64,000 nt of DNA from DASQEH01 sp963765725 (GTDB taxonomy: Bacteria; Actinomycetota; Actinomycetes; Propionibacteriales; Nocardioidaceae). Position 1 is the first letter of the stretch. Each line of letters begins with the position of its first letter. The stretch is from contig CAVXXI010000003.1 of the NCBI GenBank assembly GCA_963765725.1, positions 558,001-622,000 of the forward strand, read 5' to 3'. Positions 27,916 through 39,326 of this stretch are shown here, piece by piece. Under the pieces are notes generated by a model. The model saw only the letters and a program-made list of their open reading frames with translations, had not been told where the DNA came from and made no database searches. A program made the translations under genes and the position numbers.

Positions 27916-28515
27916 GTGTACGAAGGTGTCGTGCAAGACCTCATCGACGAGCTCGGCAGGCTGCCCGGGGTGGGTCCGAAGAGCGCTCAGCGCATCGCCT
28001 TCCACATCCTCGCCACCGACTCCGTCGACGTACGCCGCCTGGCGAGCGTGCTCGTCGAGGTCAAGGACAAGGTGCACTTCTGCGTGACCTGCGGCAACGT
28101 GGCCGAGGAGGAGCAATGCAGGATCTGTCGCGACCCGCGCCGCGACCTCAGCGTCTTGTGCGTGGTCGAGGAGTCCAAGGACGTCGTCGCGATAGAACGG
28201 ACCCGCGAGTTCCACGGCCGCTACCACGTCCTGGGCGGCGCCATCAGCCCGATCGAGGGGATCGGTCCCGATGAGCTGCGGATCCGCGAGCTGATGCAGC
28301 GGTTGGCCGACGGGTCCATCGTCGAGGTCATCTTGGCCACCGACCCGAACCTCGAAGGCGAGGCGACCGCGACCTACCTGACCCGGCTGCTGCGGCCGAT
28401 GGGCCTCAGAGTCACCCGACTTGCGAGCGGGCTGCCAGTCGGAGGAGATTTGGAGTACGCCGACGAGGTAACGCTGGGTCGGGCCTTCGAGGGAAGACGG
28501 GCAGTAGATGACTGA
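27916..28515 (+). CDS. recR: recombination protein RecR
   Basis: Acts with RecF/RecO in loading RecA on gapped DNA. The helix-hairpin-helix LGRLPGVGPKSAQRIAFHI is at residues 11-29, the zinc module C-x2-C-x8-C (CVTCGNVAEEEQC) near residue 57, and the Toprim domain (LCVVEESKDV; VILATDPNLEGEATA) follows. GTG 27916 with GGAGGAG upstream gives 199 aa, exactly the family length. Its end overlaps the start of the DUF5063 gene. Confidence 0.95.
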   Translation: MYEGVVQDLIDELGRLPGVGPKSAQRIAFHILATDSVDVRRLASVLVEVKDKVHFCVTCGNVAEEEQCRICRDPRRDLSVLCVVEESKDVVAIERTREFHGRYHVLGGAISPIEGIGPDELRIRELMQRLADGSIVEVILATDPNLEGEATATYLTRLLRPMGLRVTRLASGLPVGGDLEYADEVTLGRAFEGRRAVDD

Positions 28516-29111
28516 CGACGACGGTCGAGCTGACGAGCGAGTTCGAGGACCTTGCTCAGGCTGTCGCCGACCAGAGCGCCACGTTCCTCCTCGCTCTCCG
28601 GGAGATCGCCGTCGAGGGCGACCGCGGCACGGCGGTTCCGCTGCTGCTGCTCGAGGTGAGCCAGCTGCTCTTCGCCGGCGCCCGGCTGGGCGTGCAGGTC
28701 GACTTCGTCCCCCGCGAGGAGTTCGAGCCCGACGCAGGTCCCGACCCCGACCTCGACATCATGCGGGAGCGGCTGGCGGTGCTGCTGGAGGGCGTCGACG
28801 ACTTCACCGAGGTGTTCGACCCGTACATCGACCCGCCCGAGCTGGTCTCGTCGCGGCTGTCCGACGACCTCGCCGACATCGCGTCCAGCGTCGCCCACGG
28901 GCTGCAGCACTACCGTGCGGGCTCGACGGAGGAGGCCCTGTGGTGGTGGCAGTTCTCCTACGTGTCGAGCTGGGGCGCCGAGGCCAGCGCGTCGTTGCGT
29001 GCACTGCAGTCCGTCATCGCGCACGACCGCCTCGACGCGGCGGAGATAGGCGAGATCGAGGCCGCCCGGCTGGCGGCCGCCGAGGAGATCGAGCGGTCCG
29101 TACGCCGCTGA
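28508..29111 (+). CDS. DUF5063 protein, frameshifted at its start
   Basis: A roughly 200-aa acidic protein of unknown function, conserved beside recR in actinobacteria. Core segments are LLLEVSQLLFAGARLG, FEPDAGPDPDLDIM, FDPYIDPPELVSSRLSDDLA and EALWWWQFSYVSSWG. The natural start ATG 28508 overlaps recR but is one frame off the body; the body frame has no start codon before codon 48, although its N-terminal text (VELTSEFEDLAQAVADQSA) is clearly coding. One extra base between 28511 and 28526 explains this. Confidence 0.75.
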
Positions 29112-29212
29112 CAGTAGTTGGAACGAGCCGGCTCTCGGCGGTTGGCCGTCGGTAGACTGACGCAGCCAGGGGCGACTCGTCGACGTCGAGGACACGAAGG
29201 AGCACCACCCTC

Positions 29213-30484
29213 ATGGGCATCGTCGTACAGAAGTACGGAGGGTCCTCCGTCGCCGACGCCGCTGGGATCAAGCGCGTCGCGCAGCGGATCGTCGCGACGA
29301 AGAAGGAAGGCCACGACGTCTGCGTCGTCGTATCGGCCATGGGCGACACGACGGACGAGCTGCTCGAGCCTCGCCGAGCAGGTCTCGCCGCTGCCGCCCG
29401 GCCGCGAGCTCGACATGCTGCTCACCGCGGGCGAGCGCATCTCGATGGCGCTGCTGGCCATGGCGATCGCCAACCTCGGTCAGCGGGCACGCTCCTTCAC
29501 CGGAAGCCAGGCAGGGGTGATCACCGACTCCGCGCACGGTCGCGCCAAGATCATCGACGTGACGCCAGGGCGGATCGAGGATGCGCTGGCCGAAGGTGAC
29601 ATCGCCATCGTCGCCGGGTTCCAGGGTGTGTCGATGGACACCAAGGACATCACCACGCTTGGGCGCGGGGGCTCGGACACGACGGCCGTCGCCCTCGCTG
29701 CCGCGCTGCATGCGCAGGTGTGCGAGATCTACACCGATGTCGACGGCATCTTCACGGCGGATCCGCGGATCGTCGCCCTGGCGCGGCGCATCCCGCAAGT
29801 CTCGTACGAGGAAATGCTCGAGATGTGCGCGTCGGGGGCCAAGGTACTGCATCTTCGTTGTGTCGAGTACGCACGTCGACACAACATGCCCATCCATGTG
29901 CGCTCGTCGTTCTCCCAGAAGTCGGGCACGTGGGTCACCGAGTCCAGTGAGGACGAGAGCGTGGAGCAAGCGATCATCTCAGGTGTCGCGCACGACCGCA
30001 GCGAGGCGAAGATCACCGTCGTCGGCGTACCCGACAAGATCGGTGAGGCCGCGCGGATCTTCGAGTCGCTGGCCGATGCGGGCATCAACATCGACATGAT
30101 CGTGCAGAACATCTCCGCGGCGTCCACGGCACGGACCGACATCTCGTTCACGCTCCCGCGAGACGACGGCCAGGTCGCGATGACGGCCCTGTCTCGACTG
30201 CGGGACGAGGTCGGCTACGAACAGCTCCTCTACGACGACCGGATCGGCAAAGTGTCGCTGGTCGGAGCCGGGATGCGGACCCACCCGGGCGTGACGGCCC
30301 GGTTCTTCGCGTCGCTGGCGGCAGCGGGCGTCAACATCGAGATGATCTCGACGTCGGAGATCCGTATCTCGGTCATCATCGACGAGGACCAGATCGACAC
30401 CGCCGTGGCGGCGGTACACCGGGCGTTCGACCTCGACACCCGACCGAGGTCGAGGCGGTCGTGTACGGAGGGACCGGGCGGTGA
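29213..30484 (+). CDS. lysC: aspartate kinase, with two frameshifts in the sequence
   Basis: Phosphorylates aspartate at the entry to lysine, threonine and methionine synthesis. MGIVVQKYGGSSVADA is the catalytic N-terminus. Reading breaks after DTTDELL: an extra base near 29367 displaces DLAEQVSPLPPGRELDM, GRGGSDTTAVALAAAL and the two ACT domains (KITVVGVPDKIGEAARIFES; KVSLVGAGMRTHPGVTARFF). A missing C in the run at 30439-30441 displaces the last residues (TEVEAVVYGGTGR). Corrected length is 423 aa, normal for the actinobacterial enzyme. The TGA overlaps the asd GTG start. Confidence 0.92.
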
Positions 30485-31556
30485 GGGGCGACGACAAACC
30501 CACGCTGGCCGTCGTCGGCGCGACCGGGGCGGTCGGCACCGTCATGCTCGACATCCTGTCCACCCGCGGGGACGTCTGGGGCGAGATCCGGCTCGTCGCG
30601 TCGGCTCGCTCCGCGGGGCGGGTGCTGCAGTGCCGGGGTGAGGCCCTGGTCGTCCAGGAGCTCACGGAAGCGTGCTTCGACGGGGTCGACGTCGCCATGT
30701 TCGACGTTCCCGACGACGTGTCCGCGAAGTGGGCGCCCGTCGCGGTGGCGCAGGGGCGTCGTCGTCGTGGACAACTCGGGCGCGTTCCGGATGGACCCGG
30801 AGGTGCCGCTCGTCGTACCCGAGGTGAACGGGATGCAGATCCGTAACCGCCCGAAGGGCATCATCTCCAACCCGAACTGCACGACGCTGACGATGATGGA
30901 CGCACTCGGTGCGCTGCACGCGCGCTGGGGGCTGCGCGAGCTCGTCGTGGCCTCGTACCAGGCGGCGTCGGGCGCCGGACAGGCAGGAGTCGACCGGCTC
31001 TACGACGAGATCGAGGTCGTCGCCGGCAACCGTACGCTCGGGCATCACCCGGGCGATGTGCGCCGCACGGTGGCCAACAAGCTCGGCGAGGACTCCCCGT
31101 TCCCCGCGCCGTTGGCGCTCAACGTGATCCCCATCGCCGGGTCCCTGCGCGACGGCGGCTGGTCGAGCGAGGAGCTCAAGGTGCGCAACGAGTCCCGCAA
31201 GATCCTCTCGCATCCCCGATCTCAAGGTGTCGGCCACCTGCGTACGGGTGCCGGTCGTCACCACACACTCCCTGGCCGTCCATGCGGTGTTCGAGCGGGA
31301 GATCGACGTACGCGAGGCGCGTCAGGTGCTCATCGAGGCACCGAGCGTCGTGGTCATCGACGAGCCGGGACGTGAGGACTTCCCGACCCCGGCGGACGTG
31401 GTCGGCTCCGACCCGACCTTCGTCGGGAGGATGCGGCAGGCGCTCGACTTCCCGAACACGCTGGAGCTGTTCGTCTGCGGTGACAACCTGCGTAAGGGCG
31501 CCGCCCTGAACACCGCGCAGATCGCCGAGCTGGTCGCTGCCAAGCTCGAGCGGTAG
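30481..31556 (+). CDS. asd: aspartate-semialdehyde dehydrogenase, with two frameshifts in the sequence
   Basis: Reduces aspartyl phosphate to the semialdehyde, the next step after LysC. The NADP loop is LAVVGATGAVGTVML, the catalytic Cys lies in SNPNCTTLTMMDAL and the His/Arg region follows. Two homopolymer gains break the frame: GGGG at 30753-30756 (before VVVVDNSGAFRMD) and CCCC at 31214-31217 (before LKVSATCVRVPVV). Removing one base from each gives a 357-aa protein. The TAG lies 10 bases before a 22-bp repeat array. Essential for cell-wall diaminopimelate, so real loss is implausible. Confidence 0.92.
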
Positions 31557-31565
31557 CCGACCCCC

Positions 31566-31710
31566 TCCCCGCCGAGAGGTCATCTTCTTCCCGCCGAGGG
31601 GTCACGTAGTTCCCATCCAGAGGTCAGGTTCTTCCCGGTGCGGTACTTCCTCGGGGTGGCTTTCCCGCGAGGGGTCACGTAGTTCCCATCCAGGAGTCAA
31701 TTTCTTCCCC
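31566..31710 (-). repeat. 22-bp repeat array, left arm between asd and the aminotransferase gene
   Basis: Six imperfect units at 31566, 31589, 31611, 31633 (diverged), 31663 and 31684. The best read, on the minus strand, TGACCCCTCGG then CGGGAAG. Units alternate between a CCCGCCGAGGGGTCA form and a CCCATCCAGAGGTCA form on the plus strand. The TGA sense is that of the aminotransferase gene, which ends 160 bases to the right. This and the right arm fill the 314-base intergenic space. Confidence 0.85.
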
Positions 31711-31768
31711 AGCTGCGTTCCGCAGGTGCTGCGGGCACTCGGCGTACAAGCCCAGGCGGTTAGTACGG

Positions 31769-31870
31769 TGACTCCTCGGTGGGAATTACGTGACTCCTCG
31801 GTGGGAATTACGTGACTCCTCGGTGGGAATTACGTGACTCTCGGTGGGGATTACGCGACCCCTCGGTGGG
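31769..31870 (+). repeat. 22-bp repeat array, right arm between asd and the aminotransferase gene
   Basis: Four tandem units (starting 31769, 31791, 31813 and 31835) plus a partial one reaching 31870. Units read TGACTCCTCGG then TGGGAATTACG on the plus strand; the first three are identical. The TGA sense is that of asd. The partial unit abuts the aminotransferase stop codon. Units are inverted relative to the left arm: unit 31684-31705 matches the reverse complement of these units at 18 of 21 positions, so the transcript could fold back. Confidence 0.88.
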
Positions 31871-33014
31871 CTATGGCCGCTGCGTGGCTGTCGAGAGCAA
31901 CCGCTCGACCAGGGCGACGACCTTATGTACATCGCCGTCGTCGTTGTACACGTGGAAGGCGAGCCTGAGCACCGTGGCGCCTGCAGGGTCCAGCCCGGTC
32001 CAGGCACGCACCTGCGCCGCGGCGCACTCGCGGTCCAGGTCGTCGCGGCCGACACCGGGGAGCAGGAAGGCGCGCAGCCGCGGCGGGAGCAAGCCGGCGC
32101 CCGCCGTGGGTACGGCACCTACGCGTGTAAGTGCCTCGGCTGCCCGATCCGCGATGCCCTCTGCGGCCTCGATCGGCGCCGGCATCCCTCCACGCGTCCC
32201 ACTGCTCCAGGGCCGAGGGCAGCAGCAGCCGGGGCACAGGGTCGTACGTGCCCGGCCAGGAGAACCGGTCGACCAGGTCGGGGGAGTCCCAGCTCAACGA
32301 GACCTCCGCGGGGCGTACGACGTGGGTGAGTTCGGCCGTCAGCGACAAGAAACCCAGCGGCCGTGGCGTCGGGAGCCACTTGTGCAGCGTGCCGTACACC
32401 GCGTCGACCTTCCAGTCGTCCACCGTCAGCGGCACGTGTCCGGGGCCGTGCGCGGCGTCGACGACGACGAGTGCGCCCCTCGAGTGTCCCCACTCGGAAA
32501 GCTCCCGGACCGGCAGCAGCAGCGCAGCGGTCGAGGAGACCAGGCTCAGCTGAACGACAGCCACCCGACCCGGAAGGTGGGCCTCCAGCCGTGCCACCAG
32601 CTCGTCGGCCGACTCCAGCGGCTGCGGGACCTCGACGAGCCGGAACCGGGCTCCTGCTTCGCGACACCGCATCTCCCAGCCGCGTTGTACCGACGAGTAC
32701 TCGGAGGCGAGCACAGCCACCGTGTCGTCCGCCTCGAGCGGCAGAGACCGCATCAAGGCGCTGGCGCCTGTCGTCGCGTTGGCCGTCATCGTCGTCGCAG
32801 CCGGCGGAAGTCCGAACGCCGCGGCGAGCTGTGTCGTCACGGCTCGGAGTCGATCGAGCAGCTCCGGACCCAGATGCCGGATGGGGTCCGACTCGAGCTC
32901 CTGGCGCAGCTCGGCCGCCTCCTCGAGGACCCGCCTGGTACACAGCCCGAAGGAGGCGTGGTTCAGCATGACGAGCCCCGGCGTCAGCGGGAACTGTGCG
33001 GCAAAAGGGTTCAT
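31871..33014 (-). CDS. class V aminotransferase-family PLP enzyme, frameshifted
   Basis: A PLP-dependent enzyme of the class V group (isopenicillin N epimerase/cysteine desulfurase-like). LTPGLVMLNHASFGLCTRRV opens the fold, NATTGASALMRSL is the phosphate region, VVVDAAHGPGHVPL carries the PLP Asp and GTLHKWLPTPRPLGFL the Schiff-base Lys. Reading breaks after WDAWRDAG; one extra base at about 32175-32190 shifts the last 100 residues (IEAAEGIADRAAEALTRVG to AFHVYNDDGDVHKVVALVE). Corrected length is about 380 aa. Start ATG 33014 is tentative. Substrate unknown. Confidence 0.78.
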
Positions 33015-33112
33015 GGAGGACTCATCGAGTCTCTCGGGCGTGACATCCTGGCAGTGGTCAACCGAGTCTCGAACCTGGCCGCCCCGGGCCCATTGGGAGG
33101 ATGGTGAGCGTC

Positions 33113-34504
33113 GTGAGCCGGTTGTCGGCAAGACTGGGGCGACACCTTCGGTCGAGGCTGTTCCTGGTCAGCATCCTCGTCCTCATGGTTGCGGGCACCG
33201 CGGCGTCCATCAGCCACAGTGCACGGCAAGACGGTAACGGCCCTGGGAAAGCGCCGATTACCGCACGCCCTCGCGCCGTACCACCGGGCAGCCCGTCGGA
33301 GCCGGCTGCCGCCTCTCAAAGGGACAGTCCGCCTCGGCACCACCGCCCGGCGCTCACCCCCTCGGCGATCCATTTCGACAACCGAACGTACACGCTGTTT
33401 CGGCAACCGGTGGACCTGGGAGAGTACAAGAGACGGTTCGGTTCGCGGACGTTCGAGCTGGCCGATGCCTTCAAGACTGATGCGAGCCCCCTTCCGCGCT
33501 CGAATGCCGCTTGCCGGGCTGCCCTGGACGAATACCGGCAGCGCGCGCCCGAGATGGCCGCCGGCGCGACGAACTTCTGTTGGCCCAGGAAACAGCTCGG
33601 CCGCGCCTGGCGGCCGCAGGGTATCGACGTGTCGGCCCATACCGTCGGTTATGACTTCCACGGGGTTCCGGCCTCCCGCCTCGACCTGACCGTCATATCG
33701 TCGTACTCGCACCGCAAGGAGCCGGGTCAAAGGGCGTACCGGATCGGCAGAACGATCGGTCGGCTGACCTTTGTGAAAGACGACAAGACGTTCGTGAACG
33801 TGGAGCTGGTGAAGCCCTGCGGACACACGATCTGCAACGACAACGAGCACCTCGGCGGAGTCGTGTGGCTTGGCGACAACTTGGTCACGCCGGCCGGTAA
33901 GGGGTTCAACGTCTTCAGCCTCGCAAATCTGCGCCGAGACGGCGACAAGGTCATCCTGCCCGTCTCGGAGCGCTGGATCAGCCCGAGAGCCGAAGCCGAG
34001 GATCGCAAGATCACGTCGACTGACTACGTCGACCGGACACAGACACCGAACGAGATACTCGCCGAGCCCTATCACCGCAAGGGGTCCTCGGCCTTCTATC
34101 GCTTTCCGCTCAATGCTGCCGGCACTGACTTCGCGCCCGTCCGGATCGATCCTCGATCCGGCAAAGCGGTCCTGCCGGATGTCACGGTCGACCCCATCGA
34201 CAGGAGGCGTATCCAGGGTGGCGGTGCCTACTACGGCTTGAAGTTGGCGGTCAGCCACCAGCGCTATACGGGCCAGCCTGGTTTGAGCAGCGTGTTGCAC
34301 GTGTGGAAGAACGGCCGCGAAGTGCGGTCGGAACTACTGCCGGATGGCACCGCCGAGTCGATGACCCTGAACCTCGTCACCGGACGGTTCCTCACCTTGA
34401 CCGAACGCGATGCCGGCGGTAGCGCGTATGGCGGTAGTCGACGGTCGGTGGAAGTCATCAGTATCCCCATGTCGAACTTCATGCCTCCGGCGCCGAGACG
34501 GTAG
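33113..34504 (+). CDS. secreted or membrane-anchored protein of unknown function
   Basis: A roughly 463-aa protein with a basic N-terminus and one helix (LFLVSILVLMVAGTAAS), a Pro/Ser/His-rich linker of about 50 residues and a large globular domain rich in Tyr, Arg and paired Cys (NAACRAAL/TNFCWPR; KPCGHTICNDNEH). The first helix is a signal anchor or uncleaved signal. I recognise no family. Codons are noticeably less G/C-biased at third positions than in neighbours, hinting at foreign origin. Starts at 33101, 33104 and 33113 are all possible; GGAGG at 33096-33100 lies too close to the first. Confidence 0.55.
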   Translation: MSRLSARLGRHLRSRLFLVSILVLMVAGTAASISHSARQDGNGPGKAPITARPRAVPPGSPSEPAAASQRDSPPRHHRPALTPSAIHFDNRTYTLFRQPVDLGEYKRRFGSRTFELADAFKTDASPLPRSNAACRAALDEYRQRAPEMAAGATNFCWPRKQLGRAWRPQGIDVSAHTVGYDFHGVPASRLDLTVISSYSHRKEPGQRAYRIGRTIGRLTFVKDDKTFVNVELVKPCGHTICNDNEHLGGVVWLGDNLVTPAGKGFNVFSLANLRRDGDKVILPVSERWISPRAEAEDRKITSTDYVDRTQTPNEILAEPYHRKGSSAFYRFPLNAAGTDFAPVRIDPRSGKAVLPDVTVDPIDRRRIQGGGAYYGLKLAVSHQRYTGQPGLSSVLHVWKNGREVRSELLPDGTAESMTLNLVTGRFLTLTERDAGGSAYGGSRRSVEVISIPMSNFMPPAPRR

Positions 34505-34646
34505 CGCGAATTCGTGTGCTGAGCCGCCGGGAGCGTCCACAGCAGCACCGGCAACCACGGACGCTGCCGGAAGGCCCACGCGCGTGGACATGCGCGACTA
34601 CCTGCGCCTGGAACGACCCCGTGGGCTTCAGGCGGTGGACACAACA

Positions 34647-34679
34647 AAACAACGGCCAGACGATCTCTGGCCGTTGTTT
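34647..34679 (-). terminator. intrinsic terminator downstream of tRNA-Pro
   Basis: A perfect 14-bp inverted repeat, AAACAACGGCCAGA at 34647-34660 and TCTGGCCGTTGTTT at 34666-34679, with a 5-base loop. On the minus strand it begins 16 bases after the tRNA and is followed by TTGTTTTGTTG-like T-rich sequence. One of the few clear U-tract hairpins in this GC-rich window. Confidence 0.85.
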
Positions 34680-34694
34680 CGAACTTCACGTCCC

Positions 34695-34771
34695 TGGTCG
34701 GGCTGACAGGATTTGAACCTGCGGCCTCGTCGTCCCGAACGACGCGCGCTACCAAACTGCGCCACAGCCCG
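34695..34771 (-). tRNA. tRNA-Pro (anticodon CGG)
   Basis: The minus strand gives CGGGCTGTGGCGCAGTTTGG, D arm, anticodon stem-loop CGTCGTTCGGGACGACG with loop TTCGGGA and anticodon CGG, T arm GCAGGTTCAAATCCTGT, and acceptor CAGCCCG. The discriminator A and a genomically encoded CCA follow, unlike tRNA-Ser above. Length 77 nt with CCA. Confidence 0.95.
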
Positions 34772-34782
34772 AGCGCGCAGCG

Positions 34783-34788
34783 AGTCTA
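34783..34788 (-). promoter_or_regulatory. candidate -10 element for tRNA-Pro
   Basis: TAGACT on the minus strand, 11 bases upstream of the mature tRNA and identical to the -10 of ffs. Its TAG is also the stop codon of the metallophosphoesterase gene. No strong -35 is seen 17-18 bases upstream. Confidence 0.45.
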
Positions 34789-35697
34789 CCCGAGGTGGCG
34801 GGCTGCGGTGAGCGTGACCAGGCTGGCCTCGGGATAGCAGCAGAAGCGGTACGGGGCGTACGGAGAGGTGCCGAGCCCGGCGGACACGTGCAGCCAGGCC
34901 GACCGGCCGGCTGACCGGTGCTGATGCAGGCCGCGCGATCTGCGGGTGTCGAGGTCGCAGTTCGTGACGAGCGCCCCGTAGCCCGGGACCCGGAGCTGCC
35001 CGCCGTGGGTGTGACCGGCGAACAGGGCCTCGTACCCGTCGCGAGTGAAGGCGTCCAGGACCCGCAGGTACGGCGCATGCGCTACCCCGAGCCGCAGGTC
35101 GGCCGAGGCGTCTGCGGGGCCGGCGACGGCCGACAGCTGGTCGTACTCCATGTGTGGGTCGTCGACTCCAGCGAAGGCGACCCGAGTCCCCTTCAGCGTC
35201 AGCTCGCGGCGGCGGTTCGTCAGGTCGAGCCAGCCGACGTCGTCGAAGGCGGCACGAAGCGTTCTCCAGGGCAGTGCCGGGCCCTGTAGTCGTTTGTTGC
35301 CGCGCTCGGGGAGCAGGTATCGGGTCGGGCTCTTCGCTACCGGGCCCCAGTAGTCGTTGGACCCGAACACGTACACACCCGGGACCTCTCGCAGGTCGCC
35401 GAGGGCGCGCATCAGCGCGGGTACCGAGTCCGGATGGCTGATGTTGTCACCGGTGTTGATGACCAGGTCCGGTTCCAGTGCAGCCAGACCGCGCAGCCAT
35501 TCCTGCTTCTTGTGCTGCGAAGGGGTCAGGTGGATGTCCGACAGGTGCAGGGCTCGAAACGGTTCGCTACCGGGCGCCAGGCAGGGGATCTCGACCCGTC
35601 GCAGGCGAAACGCACGGACCTCGTATCCGGCGGAGTACGCGAGAGTGCATGCTCCGACTGCCGCGACGGACGCGGCTGTCCTGGCGAGGGAAGGCAT
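34786..35697 (-). CDS. membrane-anchored metallophosphoesterase
   Basis: A roughly 303-aa calcineurin-like phosphoesterase with an N-terminal helix (ARTAASVAAVGACTLAYSAG). Metal motifs run in order: ALHLSDIHL (DxH), INTGDNIS (GDN), FGSNDYWG (GN[D] where most relatives have GNHD/E), LGVAHAP and AGHTHGGQLR (GHTH). It is the equivalent of M. tuberculosis Rv3683 beside ponA2, by synteny as I recall it. The natural substrate is not known. ATG 35697 is preferred over longer starts because it gives the anchor directly. Confidence 0.85.
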   Translation of the reverse strand: MPSLARTAASVAAVGACTLAYSAGYEVRAFRLRRVEIPCLAPGSEPFRALHLSDIHLTPSQHKKQEWLRGLAALEPDLVINTGDNISHPDSVPALMRALGDLREVPGVYVFGSNDYWGPVAKSPTRYLLPERGNKRLQGPALPWRTLRAAFDDVGWLDLTNRRRELTLKGTRVAFAGVDDPHMEYDQLSAVAGPADASADLRLGVAHAPYLRVLDAFTRDGYEALFAGHTHGGQLRVPGYGALVTNCDLDTRRSRGLHQHRSAGRSAWLHVSAGLGTSPYAPYRFCCYPEASLVTLTAARHLG

Positions 35698-35722
35698 TGG
35701 ACAAGGCTGCCACACTGGGTGC

Positions 35723-36181
35723 ATGGCCTCGCTCAAGGACCGTCTGCGTGCAGAGCTGACCGCTTCGATGAAGGCGCGGGACGAGCTGCGCTCGTCGACT
35801 CTGCGGATGGTTCTGACCGCCATCACCAACGCCGAGGTGTCGGGCAAGCAGGCTCGCGTGCTCAGCGACGACGACGTGACAGGCGTGCTCGCGAGCGAGG
35901 GGAAGAAGCGCCGCGAGGCGGCTGCCGCCTTCGACTCCGCGGACCGACCCGAGTTGGCCACCAAGGAGCGGGCGGAGTCCGCGATCATCGCAGAGTTCTT
36001 GCCGGAGCCGCTGACTCCTGCGGAGGTCGAGGCGCTCGTGACGGCCGCGATCGACAACCTGGGAGTGCGGCACGACGGCATGCGTGCGATGGGTCGCGTT
36101 ATGGCCACGGTGACGCCTCAGGTCAAGGGACGAGCCGACGCAGGCGCGGTCGCTGCCGAGGTACGGCGCCAGCTCGGCTGA
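35723..36181 (+). CDS. GatB/YqeY-domain protein
   Basis: A 152-aa helical protein resembling the tRNA-binding tail of GatB and the stand-alone YqeY family: SLKDRLRAELTASMKARDEL, LRMVLTAITNAEV, FLPEPLTPAEVEALVTAAI and MGRVMATVTPQVKGRADAG. In GatB this domain helps position tRNA for amidation; the role of the free protein is unsettled. ATG 35723 is divergent from the phosphoesterase start with 25 bases between them. Confidence 0.9.
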   Translation: MASLKDRLRAELTASMKARDELRSSTLRMVLTAITNAEVSGKQARVLSDDDVTGVLASEGKKRREAAAAFDSADRPELATKERAESAIIAEFLPEPLTPAEVEALVTAAIDNLGVRHDGMRAMGRVMATVTPQVKGRADAGAVAAEVRRQLG

Positions 36182-36194
36182 GGATCAGCCTGGG

Positions 36195-38750
<2,556 letters not shown>

Positions 38751-39008
38751 GTCTTTCAGCGTACGGGACGGGCTCCGGTACGTCGCCTTCGTGCGGCAGC
38801 CGCGGGCTCGAAGTGCGAACTCTGCTGGGAGTTGATACAATTGTGACGTTGACCCGGTTTTGATCATTTTCGGTAGTCCAAGGGGACTAGCCCGGTCCAA
38901 TCGTTCGGACCTGTCGGCGGAGCGCGACGCCGCTTAGCGTGTAGCTACACCAGGAGTGCGGACCGGCAGACGCCGATTCGACTCTCGTCTCGGTTGGGGG
39001 CCAAGTCG

Positions 39009-39314
39009 ATGACATGGAATGAGCAGTGGGCAGATGCGGCGCTGTGTCGCACCTCGCGGCCCGACGAGCTCTTCGTCAAAGGCGCCGCCCAGAACCGCGC
39101 CAAGCAGATCTGTGGGCAGTGCCCGGTTCGTACCGAGTGCCTCTCTGAGGCGCTGGACAACAAGGTCGAGTGGGGTGTGTGGGGCGGCATGACCGAACGA
39201 GAGCGTCGTGCCCTGCTGCGCCGCCGTCCGAACGTGACGTCGTGGCGTCACCTGCTGGACACGGCCCGCGAGGAGCACGTCACCGCGGTACTCGCCTCCT
39301 CCGAAGCGGTCTGA
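39009..39314 (+). CDS. whiB4: WhiB-family [4Fe-4S] transcription factor, WhiB4-like
   Basis: A 101-aa WhiB protein. Cluster ligands are Cys13, Cys35, Cys38 and Cys44 (CGQCPVRTEC), followed by the GVWGG turn near residue 57 and a basic DNA-binding tail (RERRALLRRRP). Its position between ponA2 and the paired ArsA-type ATPases matches whiB4 of M. tuberculosis, a redox-sensing regulator; the name rests on that synteny. ATG 39009 is preferred to an upstream TTG, and GGGGG lies 8 bases ahead. The 258-base divergent region to ponA2 holds no clear operator. Confidence 0.88.
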   Translation: MTWNEQWADAALCRTSRPDELFVKGAAQNRAKQICGQCPVRTECLSEALDNKVEWGVWGGMTERERRALLRRRPNVTSWRHLLDTAREEHVTAVLASSEAV

Positions 39315-39326
39315 GCGCCGCGTCCG

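Noticed and set aside
38830..38850. Operator between ponA2 and whiB4 (ACAATTGT palindrome)
   Set aside because: A single 8-bp palindrome in AT-rich promoter DNA without a second copy or known consensus is not enough.
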